Assembly (NCBI GenBank): GCA_036346375.1
Contig: CM070515.1
Location: 14,654,423-14,718,422 of the forward strand
Direction of reading: 5' to 3'
DNA: 64,000 nucleotides
DNA from: Guadua angustifolia
Lineage: Eukaryota > Streptophyta > Magnoliopsida > Poales > Poaceae
Part shown: one piece after another, positions 34,325 to 45,037 of the stretch
How the letters are laid out: each line of letters starts with the position of its first letter
Numbering within the stretch: the stretch's first letter is position 1
Notes under the pieces: model-generated
Databases searched by the model: none
Seen by the model: the letters and a program-made list of their open reading frames with translations, nothing else
What the model was told of the DNA's origin: nothing
Position numbers and translations under genes: made by a program

Positions 34325-34980
34325 ATTTGTGCATGCAACCGCTTAGCTGAAAACCAAAAAATATTGTGGCAGAGGAGCGAGGGGAGAGCTACTGTTACTA
34401 TATGTTATATAGATATGTCTACAGAGAAGTAGATTTTCTAAAAAGTTGTTTTTTTTAGTTTTCTACGTTGAAAAGCACGGAAGCAGAATTAGTTTTTTTT
34501 AAATTGACCGTTTAGCAAATATAACTAATTCTCCTCAGCAATAATCTATAAAAATATAGTTACTTTGGCTTTTGCCAGTTATACGTGGATTTGACTTATG
34601 TCTAAAGCTCCTTAAAAGTTGTCCATATGATAGGAGTCACTAATTTTTTAAAAGCTAAAGCTTATTTTAAGCCTCTAAACATACCATAGCCCATAGATCT
34701 GGAGGAGAAAACAAGGTTGAAAGTGTGCTTGTGTGTCCCCTCGACGACGTGTTGGCCAACGGCGACCCATGCGCGGCTGCAGCTGCCTTGCCGACCGATC
34801 ACCTGGACATCCACATCCGACATCCATTTTGTCTTGATATTTGTATTATTAGCATAGTTTTCGTGGCGGAACACATCGCGTGTATTGTTTTTTTCGCAGA
34901 AATAATTTCTTTATTTTCGGTGATGTTTTTTTAAATCGTCGAGAAAATGAGCAAAACGGCTGAAAGGATACAAACGAAAT
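34325..34980. repeat. Direct repeat, copy B (about 650 bp)
   Basis: Near-identical partner of 32361-33012. It begins at the first base after the CACTA terminus, so it is probably the host sequence beside an insertion, with copy A arising by duplication. Confidence 0.9.
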
Positions 34981-34984
34981 CACG

Positions 34985-35120
34985 TTTTTTCGCATCTATC
35001 TGGGGTTCTCTCACGAAGGATCCGCAATCGTGCTAAATTGAAAAGGTCATTCTCGTGAAAAATAGCCTAAATGATCGGGGTCCTCTCACGAAAGATTTGC
35101 GATTTTCTGGTCCTCTCACC
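34985..35120 (-). repeat. Inverted relative of the 53-kb tandem repeat
   Basis: On the minus strand this reads TTTCGTGAGAGGACCC, GATCATTT, GCTATTTTTC and TTTCAATTTAGC. These follow the same order as in the units at 53046-53990. It is a single, diverged, inverted copy. Confidence 0.65.
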
Positions 35121-35830
35121 AGAAATATTCGTCACCAGAAATTATTTCCTAAAATATATATACCCGGATCTCAAAACAAAAGTAGATAATCGGATGGTGA
35201 ATAGAATAGAATTATCACTTTCCTAGTTTTTTTCCTTATTTTTTAGAAATTTGGCTTTTTTAAATGAAATTATAAATCTAGCTCCCTTCCTTACCACTAA
35301 AGGCACCTTCTGCGTTCCTCTATAGTAGAAGCGCCTCCCACACACGTCGGCTATAGCAGTGCCCCCTACTCCCGCGCTCCTCGCCGGTTGCCACGCTTGC
35401 TAACTACCATACTCCCTAGATGTGGCAGGAGATAAATGTCGTCTGTCGTACCATTCGTGGTAGGCGAGGGGGTTAGATTTGCTATTTCATAGGAAAAGAG
35501 CCAAATTTGCAAAGAGAGAGAGAGAGGGCGGAGAGGGAGCTAGAAAAGTGTGGTGTTCCATAGGATACTGTTTATCGTATTTTTCTTTTCTTTCTTTCTA
35601 TGGGTGTCCATAATTCCCTGTAGAGGTCGAATTTGTAATAAAATACTGCTACAAAATGAGTACACAGAAAATGTCTTAGGTAGGATAAGAAAGTGTAGCA
35701 TCCTATAACATAAACCAAATAATAGTCACGGAAAATTAAATTTGTCTAACTTGACTATAGCAAAGTTTAACAGGAAGCTACATCTATCTATGGTAATGTA
35801 TAAATTGGTGGCTTCTATTGAAGTTCTATC
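35121..35830. other. Unassigned AT-rich sequence
   Basis: No gene or element recognised. A short GA-rich run lies near 35513-35540. Confidence 0.4.
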
Positions 35831-35854
35831 TATTGAGATATAGTTGGACTCTAA

Positions 35855-36156
35855 GGGTCTGTTTGTTTTTGTTTTGGATTCTCCAAAAGCTGATTCTAAA
35901 TTGTGGCTGTAGAGAAGTTGGTTCTAGATTTTGGATTTTTGTTGGTATTTGGTGGGTAATAATTACTTGTGACTTTCAATGGTATTCTCATATGTGTATT
36001 CCTCAGAATCCACAAAAACACATATAAAGTAAATTGTGGATTCTAATGTATATGGGTGGGTTGGATTATGAGAATGATTTTGTAGAATGGGCTATTTGTT
36101 TTTTATTCAGCTTTTAGGGCCAGAATCTAGAATCCTTAGCAAAAACAAATAGGCCC
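35855..36156. mobile_element. Tourist-like MITE in the copia 5' LTR
   Basis: Ends GGGTCTGTTTGTTTTTG and (inverted) GGGCCTATTTGTTTTTG, flanked by TAA and TGA. The other LTR of the host element (near 43812) shows the uninterrupted target GACTCTAAGTCC, so the 3-bp duplication is TAA with one later mutation. It is 302 bp and PIF/Harbinger-derived. Confidence 0.88.
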
Positions 36157-36237
36157 TGAGTCCTAGTTGTTTAAATATGGTTGGACTCTATCTCGATATG
36201 GGCAAATCCGAATCTATCGCTTATTGGCTTCTACTAT

Positions 36238-38743
36238 TGTCGGTGTACTTGGCACCGGGGTACTCTCTCTGCTGCAGAAGTTGCAGACCCAAAAAGCGGC
36301 CTGGCCTAGCATGGCACCTGGCGCGGCGGTGGCGACACGCCGCTCACGGGCGGCGGCGGCCAGCGTGATGCCTGGCGGCGGTGGGCGATCATGCCGCCGG
36401 CCGGCGAGGAGCCCACGGGTGGCGGCGGCAAAGTGGCGATACGCCGCTCACCGGCGGCGGCGTGTGGTGCTGGCGGCGGTGGCGATCACGCCCGCCCACC
36501 GGCGTCGGCTTAAGCGGCGGCGATGGGTGGCGTTTGGGCCCCTTGTCGAGCCCGAGAGGCGACCAAAGGAATAAAGAGAAGGCTTCGCCTCGATGTCTCC
36601 TTCCCCGACATCCGAGTCAGGCCATTAATTGTGAAGGATTTCGCTATCGACACGACGGCGGCCCATCCCTCGACGCCTCTCACCAAACCCGTCGCAGAGT
36701 GTCATATCCCGCAAGGCGGACGGGCGAAGCCACGCCGCAAAGATTAAATGGGGCTTGAAGGACAAGGCTACAGCGACGGGCATAATAAATGAGTCATGAG
36801 TCAGTGAGATAAGACTCGAATGATGGGTGTAATTAATGAGTCGTAGATCAGTATAGCGTCATCTTCTCACCTGCTCGGATCGACCCATCTATATAAGGGC
36901 ACCTCGGTGCATGGAGGAGGAAGGCGACACATAAGGAACATAGAGGTTGAAAGCTTGAAAAAAGCACTAGACCAAGAGAACTATTGTAATCGCCTCCACA
37001 CTTCCTCAACAAAGACTTAGCAGGACGTAGGGCTATTTCCCATGATAAAGAAGTGGAGTTGAGTGATGATCGGGAGTATCAAGTGAAGATCGAAAAGACC
37101 CCAAAGGGATTGCTTGCGCTTGCCATGGCCAAGGTATAACTAGATAGGCTAAGGACTTTTGTAGTCTTTGAGTCTAAGGTTTTATCGCCCGTACTATTAA
37201 GAGGGTCGCTCCTTTGCTTGAGCTTCATCATGTGTTGATGATCTCATTCGCGTTCACTCGAGCTCAAATCAGTTGATTTGGTTTTTGCATGAGGGTTAAC
37301 CATTTGGCATGTGTTGCGAATGGGTTAAACTTATGCTTGGTTGCATTTGGTTTTCAGCATAATGCTTTGATTCGCATGTGTTGCAAGAGGATAAGCTAAT
37401 GCGTTGGCTTTTTGCGTGGAGTTCACTTTTGCATGTGTTGCATTAGTTGAAGCTTCATGTTTTGGTTTTATAAAACAATCTTTCTAAAACTTGTGTGTTT
37501 GTATGGAGCTAGAGGCTTGCATGTGTTGTAGTAAGAGCTCATACTTGAGATTTGGTTTGGTGTTAGTTCGATTTGGTGTTGCATGGAACTAGAGAATTGC
37601 GTGTGTTGCAATTAGAGAGTTCATGCATTTTGATAAGATGTTGCTTGAGCTAGACTTTTGCATGTGTTGCAAAGAGTAGTGCTCAAGCATGAAATGTATT
37701 TATTGCGTTATTTGCAAATTAGTTGTCTTGAATAAAGCGAGGTTTATGAGTCCGAATTCGAGAGCATGTGAGTGGGGCTTACAGCGGGTGTTGGCAAGTT
37801 GACCGGTCTTGTGTTGACCTTCACATGGCTAGGGAATTAATCTCATAAACTCGAGTTTGATTTGCTTAATACGCTTTTGAATAGATCTTGAGTTGATCTA
37901 AAGAAATATGTTTTTGCAATTTGGTTGAAATTCTTTGAGCATGAGTTGTGTTGGTGCAAATGTGTTTTGCATAAGTATATGATCATGTGTTGATCATCAT
38001 ATGGCTCAAAGAATAGCATTTGGTTTTTGGAGAAATGATTTTGGGATTAAAATCATGTTTTCTCTGTGAGACCTAGGTTGCTGGGTGGTGGTACCGATTA
38101 CTTTCTACGAGTGTGTTAGCACCGCCCTCTGGCAGGTGTGAAAATTCCAGAGGTGTGTTTTTGAGGTTCATGTGGTGGTCGGTGCTCACGGTTGAGGCCT
38201 AGTGCTACCGTGGCTTGTAGCACCGCTTCTAGTTGGTCGGTGCTACTGGATTTCTCGATAACGGCTAGTTTTGTAGCCGATTGCAGGTCAGAGGCAGGGT
38301 GCTACTAGGTTCTAGTAGGGCTAGATATGCCGGATTTTGGAGTTCGCATTTATTTTAACCCCAACGGCTAGTTTTGGCTTGGAGGCTATAAAAGGAGGTC
38401 TTGGGGTGTTGGGGCGACTTCTTGGAGTTATTGTGAGTGTGTGGGAGTTGTGTGCATGTGTTGCCCTCTTCCATTTGCTTCTTGAGCTAAGTGAGCCCTA
38501 ATTGCATGTGTTGCAATTAGGAAGAGGATGAGAGTCTCTTGTGTCCAGAACACCACGGAAAAATATCGGGGGCGAACTGGGTACATCATCGTGTTCATCA
38601 ATCTGACGATTCATAGTGAGGGATCCATTGTAGAGACATTAGGGTTTTCGCCCGAAGAGCGCCTCTCTTGAACCATACCTTCCATCCTGGGAGTAGTCAA
38701 CCCTATTCGTTGACTGGGTCCTATCAGGCGGAATATGCCGACA
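36238..38743. mobile_element. Solo LTR (2.5 kb) inserted in the copia 5' LTR
   Basis: Starts TGTCGGTGTACTTGG and ends GGAATATGCCGACA, with inverted TGTCGG/CCGACA ends, and is flanked by a perfect 5-bp duplication ACTAT (36233-36237 and 38744-38748). The undisturbed site CTACTATAAATATG is visible in the other copia LTR. It carries a TATA-type promoter (CTATATAAGGGC near 36890) and a second one (CTATAAAAGGAGG near 38388). Ends and leader resemble Tat-type gypsy LTRs. No coding domains are present. Confidence 0.88.
37300..38520. repeat. Recurring GCATGTGTTGC motif inside the solo LTR
   Basis: The motif GCATGTGTTGC, or a one-base variant, occurs eight times: about 37309, 37373, 37433, 37519, 37598, 37657, 38453 and 38503. 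It is usually followed by AATTAG or similar purine-rich bases. Spacing is 50-85 bp in the first cluster, suggesting a degenerate minisatellite. Confidence 0.7.
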
Positions 38744-38924
38744 ACTATAAATATGGCATCTCCTTGTATGAGAGAATCAATCTAATAAAAAGACAGTTTT
38801 GACTCCCTATATTGTGTGTGCTAACCGTTATTGTTATTTGATCGGTGCATTGTGGTTGATCTACAACGGACGTCATCATTTTACAACATGTTATCAACAA
38901 TTATATAACCAGTAAAGATCCGTC

Positions 38925-39720
38925 GTGCTGCCAGAAGCACATCACGAATGGACCCTCCTATGCTTTCAGGATTTTAAGACCGTGGCAACATACTACTCTA
39001 TCATGCACATGCTTATTGCTAAATTGACATTATGTAACCAGAAAGTTACTGATGCTGAAATGATACACAAGATATTATATACTTTCCACTATAATAAAAG
39101 GATGCTACAGTAACAGTATCGTCATACTAAGTAATAGAAGTACTCTAAGCATATCTGTAATTTGCTAGAAGCAGAAAAGCACGATGAACTCCTAATAAAG
39201 AATCATCATGCCCTCTCTAATGGGACACATGATATGCCCAAAGTATATGCAAATGCTCAGCAGACTAGTAATAACCATAGACGCGAAAAGGGTCAAAAGC
39301 ATAAAGGGGGAAGTGGAAGAAAGCTAGAACACAAAAGGAAAGAGTTAAGCCCAGTGGAAAGTTAAAGGTAAAGGATCAGGGAGTTTTTAGACGTAAAACT
39401 CAGCCAATAAGGCTATAAACCCTGTATAACCTTGTTTTAGGTGTGGATGCAATGCAATCCATTGGGAAATTCCAGAAGAATTAGGGAAATAAGGCTTATG
39501 CACATTTCGTTGCTCAACCTGTTGTTGAGAATGAAATTGAGAAGGATGATGATAAAGTCACTGATCCTAGAGCAAAGTTCAAGGAAGGTCTTCTTGGATA
39601 TGAAAACTTTTCCATGGATGAAGATGACCTTCTTTTGACTGAGCTAAATGACTTCCAAAAGTATACCCAAGGTGCTCAGGAGGACATAAATAATTTATAT
39701 AGAGACTTGCAGTAGTCTCC
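38925..39720 (+). pseudogene. Copia Gag remnant
   Basis: Frames here read LLCFQDFKTVATYYSIMHML, MIHKILYTFHYNKRMLQ, and later LLEAEKHDELLIKNHHA, HRREKGQKHKGGSGRK. These follow the order of a copia gag of the type with F-x-S-V-x-x-Y-N and a basic linker before the zinc knuckle; the knuckle itself (CFRCG type) is only a trace near 39430. Several stops break it. Located between the primer site and the protease region, as expected. Confidence 0.7.
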
Positions 39721-39991
39721 TAGTTACTCCTTTCTTTTAATAGTCGATACCACATTTTCCTTTTCAGCCTAATTAAGAGTCTCCTATGTCAGTTCAGTAC
39801 TTAAAGTTCCTTAATAAACAATTGGTCTACACTCTTATCGAGCGATTATCAGTTAAAGTTCAATAAAGTGTTTTTTCCCGTGATATTTGTTTAAATTGTG
39901 ATATGTTTATTCTATATTTTACAATATGTTCTTAATGTAATAATTGTTTTTATTGAATTCATTCCTTTAATATAGAACATCATACAAGCCA

Positions 39992-40570
39992 ATGATAGAG
40001 GAGAAAATCTGTCTAGGAGACAGTTGCATCATAAATACAATTTTTAGAGAGACTAAATATTTTCAAACTTTGACTAAGAAAATTAGAAATATTATAACCA
40101 TCATCGGAAGCGATAAACTCATAGTTGGCACTAGAAGGGCCATCATAATCCTTCCTATGAGTACTCGTATAATAATAGATAATGCCCTATTATACCCTGA
40201 GTCCAGTTGTACTCTACTAAACTTTAAAGACATCCATTTGAATGATTTTCATATGAAGATAGAAAATAAGGATGGTACAGAATACTTACCTATGACTAAG
40301 TTTGACGGGTATAATAAACATGTGATTGAACAACTCCCTTCTTTCTCCAGAATATATTATACATATATAAAACATGAAGTTTATGTTGCAATAAAAACTA
40401 TACTTAAAAACCTAGAAATATTTAAAATTTGGCATTATCAATTGGGTCATTCTGGGTCGAACATGATGAGAAGAATAATCAATAATTCTGTTGACTATAG
40501 CTTAAAAACTACAGATTTCCTACATCTGAAGATTTCTTATAGCTTATTTGTGCTAAAGAGAAACTCATAA
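39992..40570 (+). pseudogene. Copia protease/GAG-pre-integrase remnant
   Basis: The 192-codon frame has GDSCIINTIFRETKYFQTL (the position of the protease D-S-A/G-T-T-H block, here changed), IIGSDKLIVGTRRAIIILP, NALLYPESSCTLLNFKDIH and finally IWHYQLGHSGSNMMRRII. The last block is the GAG-pre-integrase LWHxRLGHPG motif with the histidines of the HHCC finger. This is the longest surviving open frame of the element but is catalytically dead by its active-site changes and truncation. Confidence 0.8.
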
Positions 40571-40599
40571 TTTGACCCTCCTATCTAAAAATTAGAGAA

Positions 40600-41340
40600 G
40601 AATCACTAATTTCTTAGAGAGAATTCAAGGTGATACTTATGGACCTATCTAGCACTTGTTGGACCCCTTCAGATATTTTCTAGTACTTATAGATAATTCT
40701 ACTAGATGGTCCGACGTATGTCTCTTATCTACTAGGAATCATATTTTTGCTAAATTAATTACCTAAATTATTAAATTAAGAGCATCCTTTCCAGAAGAAA
40801 GAATCAAGTCTATTTTAATAGGGAATGCTGGCGAGTTTAAAGGTATTTAATGATTATTGAATATCTCTGGATATTAATGAAGAGCATTCAGTACCTCATG
40901 TTCATACACAAAATGGTCTTGCAGAGTAATTAATTAAAAGAATAAAACTTATTGCAATGCCACTCTTACAGAATTGTAGGATACCCACTAGTTGTTAGGG
41001 TCATACAGTGCTGAAAGCCACTGTATTAATACAACTTAGACCAACTGCATACCCTAAAATTTCCCCTTACAAATAATGTGGGAAAGAACCAAGTATTTTC
41101 TATCTGCAAAAATTTAGTTGCGTTGTATACTTGTCAATCTCTTCACCACAGTGTACAACCATGGGTCTCACTGAAAATTCGAATCTATGTAGGTTATGAA
41201 TCTCCGTTAATTATTAAATACCTAGATCCTCTGACAAGGTATCCATATATGGCTTGATACGTTGATTATATCTTTGATGAGGAAAATTTCACTGCATTAG
41301 GAGGAGGAAATTATCTGCATTAGGAGGAGGAAATTATCAC
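40600..41340 (+). pseudogene. Copia integrase core remnant
   Basis: Three-frame reading shows GDTYGPI, DPFRYFLVLIDNSTRW, SDVCLLSTRN, FPEERIKSILIGNAGEFKG and HTQNGLAE. These are the DDE integrase blocks of copia; the second catalytic Asp in the usual RxDNAGEF is replaced by Gly (IGNAGEF). Numerous in-frame stops are present. It directly follows the pre-integrase block. Confidence 0.75.
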
Positions 41341-42069
41341 ACTAAAAAATGCCAAGAAATATATTAGAATATCACTAGCATTTAGTCTTTAGATACATGC
41401 ACTAAAGAATCTAAACTTGAAATTAGAAGGATTATAAATATGCAACACATAGCTAATAATCTACTAGATGCCTTCAGAGCGACAAGATCTAATATATGTA
41501 CAGTAAACACATTTGAAAGAGAGAAAATACCCTAAAAGGATATTGAATCCACTCTTATCCCTCATGATAAGAAGAGGGAGGCCTCCAGGTGAACATGACT
41601 CAATTCCGCAGAGAGATCTACAAAAACAGAGAACCAAACAAGTGACAACACTACCCAAGACAATGGAAGAAGTTTAATCTGATGTTGAGAAAATCCTTGT
41701 CGTGAGCCATACTGAAGATGGTAACCGCATCCCTATAGTGAGCCATACTAAAATTGATACCCTAGCAAATATTTGTGTGCACATTTTGATGCTGGGAAGT
41801 TAGAACACCTAGACTCCACTGTTGTGGAAAATCACGAGGAGTTGAAAGAAATTAATAAAGAGAATTTCACCTATTATGTGGATTCAGGAAAATTGTATAA
41901 AAGAAAGACAATAATTATCAATATATATTTCGTCTAAAAAATTGCTAAAACTCTTTAGCTAAATCCATAACCAAAGTCCATGGTAGAGTACCAGAAGCGC
42001 TTAGATTGAGTAAAATAGAAAAAAGTAATTGAGGCAAGATTGCACTCGCTTAATAAGAGGGTAGTATTT

Positions 42070-43530
42070 GATCCTATTGACTGAACACTTCCTAAAGAGT
42101 TTCTTGTTGGATCAAAATGGGTTTTCATTCGAAAGAAAAATGAAAATAACCAGATGATGAGATATAAAGTGGGGCTTGTAGCACGAGGGGTTCATACAGA
42201 GACCCAACATCAGTTACGATAAAACTTACTCTCCAGCGATGAGAGGAATAACGTTCTAATATTTTATATCAATAGTAGCTAGCTTAAAGTTATAGGGACC
42301 ACATATTTATATGGGTCACTTGATACAGATATTTATATGAGAGTTCTTAAAGGAGTCAAAACTTGAATCCTAATAAAAACAATTGCAACATGTATAATGT
42401 TAAACTATAAAGATCACTATATGGATTAAAATAGTCAGGGAGAATGTGGTACGACCGATTTAGTAAGTTTTTCCTTAAGAAGAGATACTCTAATAATAAT
42501 GATTGTCCCTATGTATTCATAAAGAAATCCCAAAATGGATTTTGTATTATTTCAGTCTATATCGATGATCTGAATATCATCTAAACCACAAAAAAGATAA
42601 AGGAAGTTCTTACCTTATGATGGAATTTGAGATGAAATATTTGGGTAAAACTAAATATTGCTAGGCCTACAGCTTGAGTATTTTCTAGAAATAATTTTTG
42701 TACACCAGTCTACCTATACCAAGAAGGTATTGAAAAATTCTAATATGGATAGATCTCAACCTTTAAAGACCTCCATGGTCGTAAGATCCCTTGAAGTAGA
42801 TAAAGACTCTTTCAGACTAAGAATGAAAAATGAGAAAGTCTTAGGACCTAAAGTCCCATACTTAAGCGACATTGGAGCGCTTAAGTATCTTGCAATTGCA
42901 CAAGACCTGATATTGCATTCGTAGTAAATTTGCTAGCTAGACACGATGCAGATCCAACTAGAAGATATTGAGTTGGTATTAAGACTTTGCTCACATATCT
43001 CCAAGGTACACAAGATCTTGGATATTTTATTGGAAGGACCAAGACTCGACCATGGTGGGGATACAGATGTTGCTTATCTATCTCATCTTTACAATGCCAA
43101 ATTTCAAACTAAATTTGTGTTTCTATGCGATGGTATAGTTGTTCCTTGCAGTCTTTTAAGTAGACCTTGATAGTTACTTCTATCTATTACTCAGATATTA
43201 TAGCATTATATGAAACCTCATATGAGTGTGTTTGGCTCAGACATGTGGTTAGCCATCTCCAAAAGTCATGTGGCATTAACACCATCGATACCCCATAATT
43301 ATCTATGAAGATAATACTACTTGTGTTGCACAAATGCAAATGGATTATATAAAGAGCAATATCACGAAGCATATTGCCCCTAAACCGTTCTATCCCCAAG
43401 AACTTCAAAAGAATGGTGAGGTAAAGATCCTACAAACTAAATCATGTGAAAACCTAGCATATTTATTCACTAAATCCTTGCCAACATCTAATTTCCAAAT
43501 ATATGTTCATAGCATTGGAATGAGATGACT
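42070..43530 (+). pseudogene. Copia reverse transcriptase and RNase H remnant
   Basis: Traces of RT are seen as KWVFIRKKNENN, RYKVGLVARG, YIDDLNII (weak) and LGLQLEYF. RNase H blocks follow: SDIGALKYLAIA, then QMDYIKSNITKHIAPKPFYPQ, GEVKILQTKSCENLAYLFTKSLP and IGMR. The latter is the well-conserved copia C-terminus, lying about 260 bp before the 3' LTR. Frames change often, so this is an old pseudogene. Confidence 0.8.
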
Positions 43531-43789
43531 TAGAGATATTCAGAGTTCAAGGGAGTAAATCCTAGCATGATTCTAAAAATATCACTTTAATCTAGAAGAT
43601 TATAAGTTGTACTCTTTTTTCCTTGGTGGTTTTTCCCAAAGTTTTCTCATACGAAGATTTTTAATAAGGCAACTAGCGTAACACAATGTGCAAATGCAAT
43701 GCATTCTTTTCTCCTCCACTTCCTCTATTAAGTTTTTTAGGAAGTTTTAAATAAGACATGTGCATTACGCGGTATTCACCTAAGAGGAA

Positions 43790-44018
43790 TGTTGAAATAT
43801 AGTTGGACTCTAAGTCCTAGTTGTCCAAATACAATTGGACTATATCTCGTTGTGGATTAATTCGAATTTATCTCTTGTTGGCTTCTACTATAAATATGTT
43901 ACCCCTGTACAAGAAAATCAATCTAATAAAAAGAGTTTTAACTCTATATTATGTGTGCTCTTATTATTATTCTTCGATCGGTGTATTGTAGGTGATCTTT
44001 AAGCTTCGTCGTTTTACA
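43790..44018 (+). repeat. 3' LTR of the copia element (229 bp)
   Basis: Begins TGTTGAAATATAGTTGG and ends CGTCGTTTTACA. It is the uninterrupted partner of the split left LTR and contains a promoter-like CTATAAATATG. It shows the empty target sites of both insertions found in the left copy. Confidence 0.9.
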
Positions 44019-44745
44019 GCAGTATCTATGGTGAGAATGTGAGATTAGCAATAGATTCTCTTGGGACATGGGGTGACGTGTTACGAGTTTGGAGTTCGGA
44101 CTTCGGACCAATACTAATGACAGTTCACCATATCATCTAAACACTATCGTACGAAATCACCATGGTATCTTATGCCTTAAACAATGTACGGTAGGAGTAT
44201 TAGCATCCGAAACCTAGAGATACCACCAACCAAATCTACCTAGGATCAAAGGCTGCTCAGTTTTTCATCTCTACTCACCTGGTTTCCTTGTAGAACGCGA
44301 AGGGCCAAATGAATGGATCGAGTATAATATGGTGATAGGACAGCAGCCAGCCCATGTCTGTGCCATCCATCCCCAGGCTCCATTTCGTCCCAACGCGAAG
44401 GCGTCGAGCTGTACTGTTCATTTCCCATTTTCCCTTTCCAGGAACCACCCCAAGAAACCAGGCGCAAAGAACAAGCACGGTCGCCACTTCACCTCTGCAC
44501 AAAGCTCGGTGTGAGAGACAGAGAGAGGAGATAGGAAGAGCACAATCCCCCAATCCCATCACCCGCGGGACCGGCAATTTCGTTCCTTTTCTTCTCCATT
44601 TTTTGTTACTTGATCGTGGCCGCCGAGGAACTGTGAGTTCTTGGATTGATTCATCGGTAGGTAGGTAGGTAGGTAGAGGTGGATTTCCATTGGAAAGTAT
44701 CCACCTCGCGTTCTTGGATTGAGTTATTGGTGTCGCGAAAAAGTT

Positions 44746-44779
<34 letters not shown>

Positions 44780-45037
44780 GGGGGTCCAAACTTTGATCTG
44801 CGTCACACACTTGTGGCTCTTCTTATCCGGAAGGCATCTGCGTAGGAGGGAGGGAGGGGGGCGGACCACGGGCGGCACGTGACGAGCAGTTGGCGATGGA
44901 GATCACGAAAGCAAGAAAGAGCAGCGGCGAGGGGCGGATGGTTACATAAAGAGGACATAGAGGAGGCGGGGATCCCTTCTTGGAGAGGCGATCTGAATTC
45001 GTTCTTGAATTGAGTGGAGAGAGGGAGGGATCGAGAA
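44019..45037. promoter_or_regulatory. Upstream region and 5' UTR of the PIRL gene
   Basis: Holds the presumed promoter and leader. Two microsatellites sit in the leader: (GGTA)n at 44656-44675 and (CT)n at 44747-44777. CT-rich tracts are common in plant 5' UTRs. No single TATA box stands out. Confidence 0.5.

Larger units (their letters stand above)
35831..44018 (+). mobile_element. Old Ty1/copia retrotransposon with nested insertions
   Basis: The right LTR is 43790-44018 (starts TGTTGAAATATAG, ends TTTTACA). The left LTR (35831-38885) starts TATTGAGATATAG and ends at TTTTACA, but is split by a Tourist MITE and a 2.5-kb solo LTR. Between them are gag, protease, integrase, reverse transcriptase and RNase H in copia order, all heavily mutated. 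A degenerate primer site (ATGTTATCAA, compare TGGTATCA) follows the left LTR, and a purine tract AAGAGGAA precedes the right one. I could not find a matching target duplication, which is consistent with age. Confidence 0.88.

Noticed and set aside
32361..34980. Direct repeats considered as the LTR pair of a small retroelement
   Set aside because: The copies lack TG/CA ends, there is no target duplication, no primer site or polypurine tract, and the sequence between them ends in a CACTA terminus.
37300..37670. Regularly spaced 11-bp motifs suggesting a CRISPR-like array
   Set aside because: Motif is too short and degenerate, spacing is irregular, and the DNA is plant retroelement sequence.
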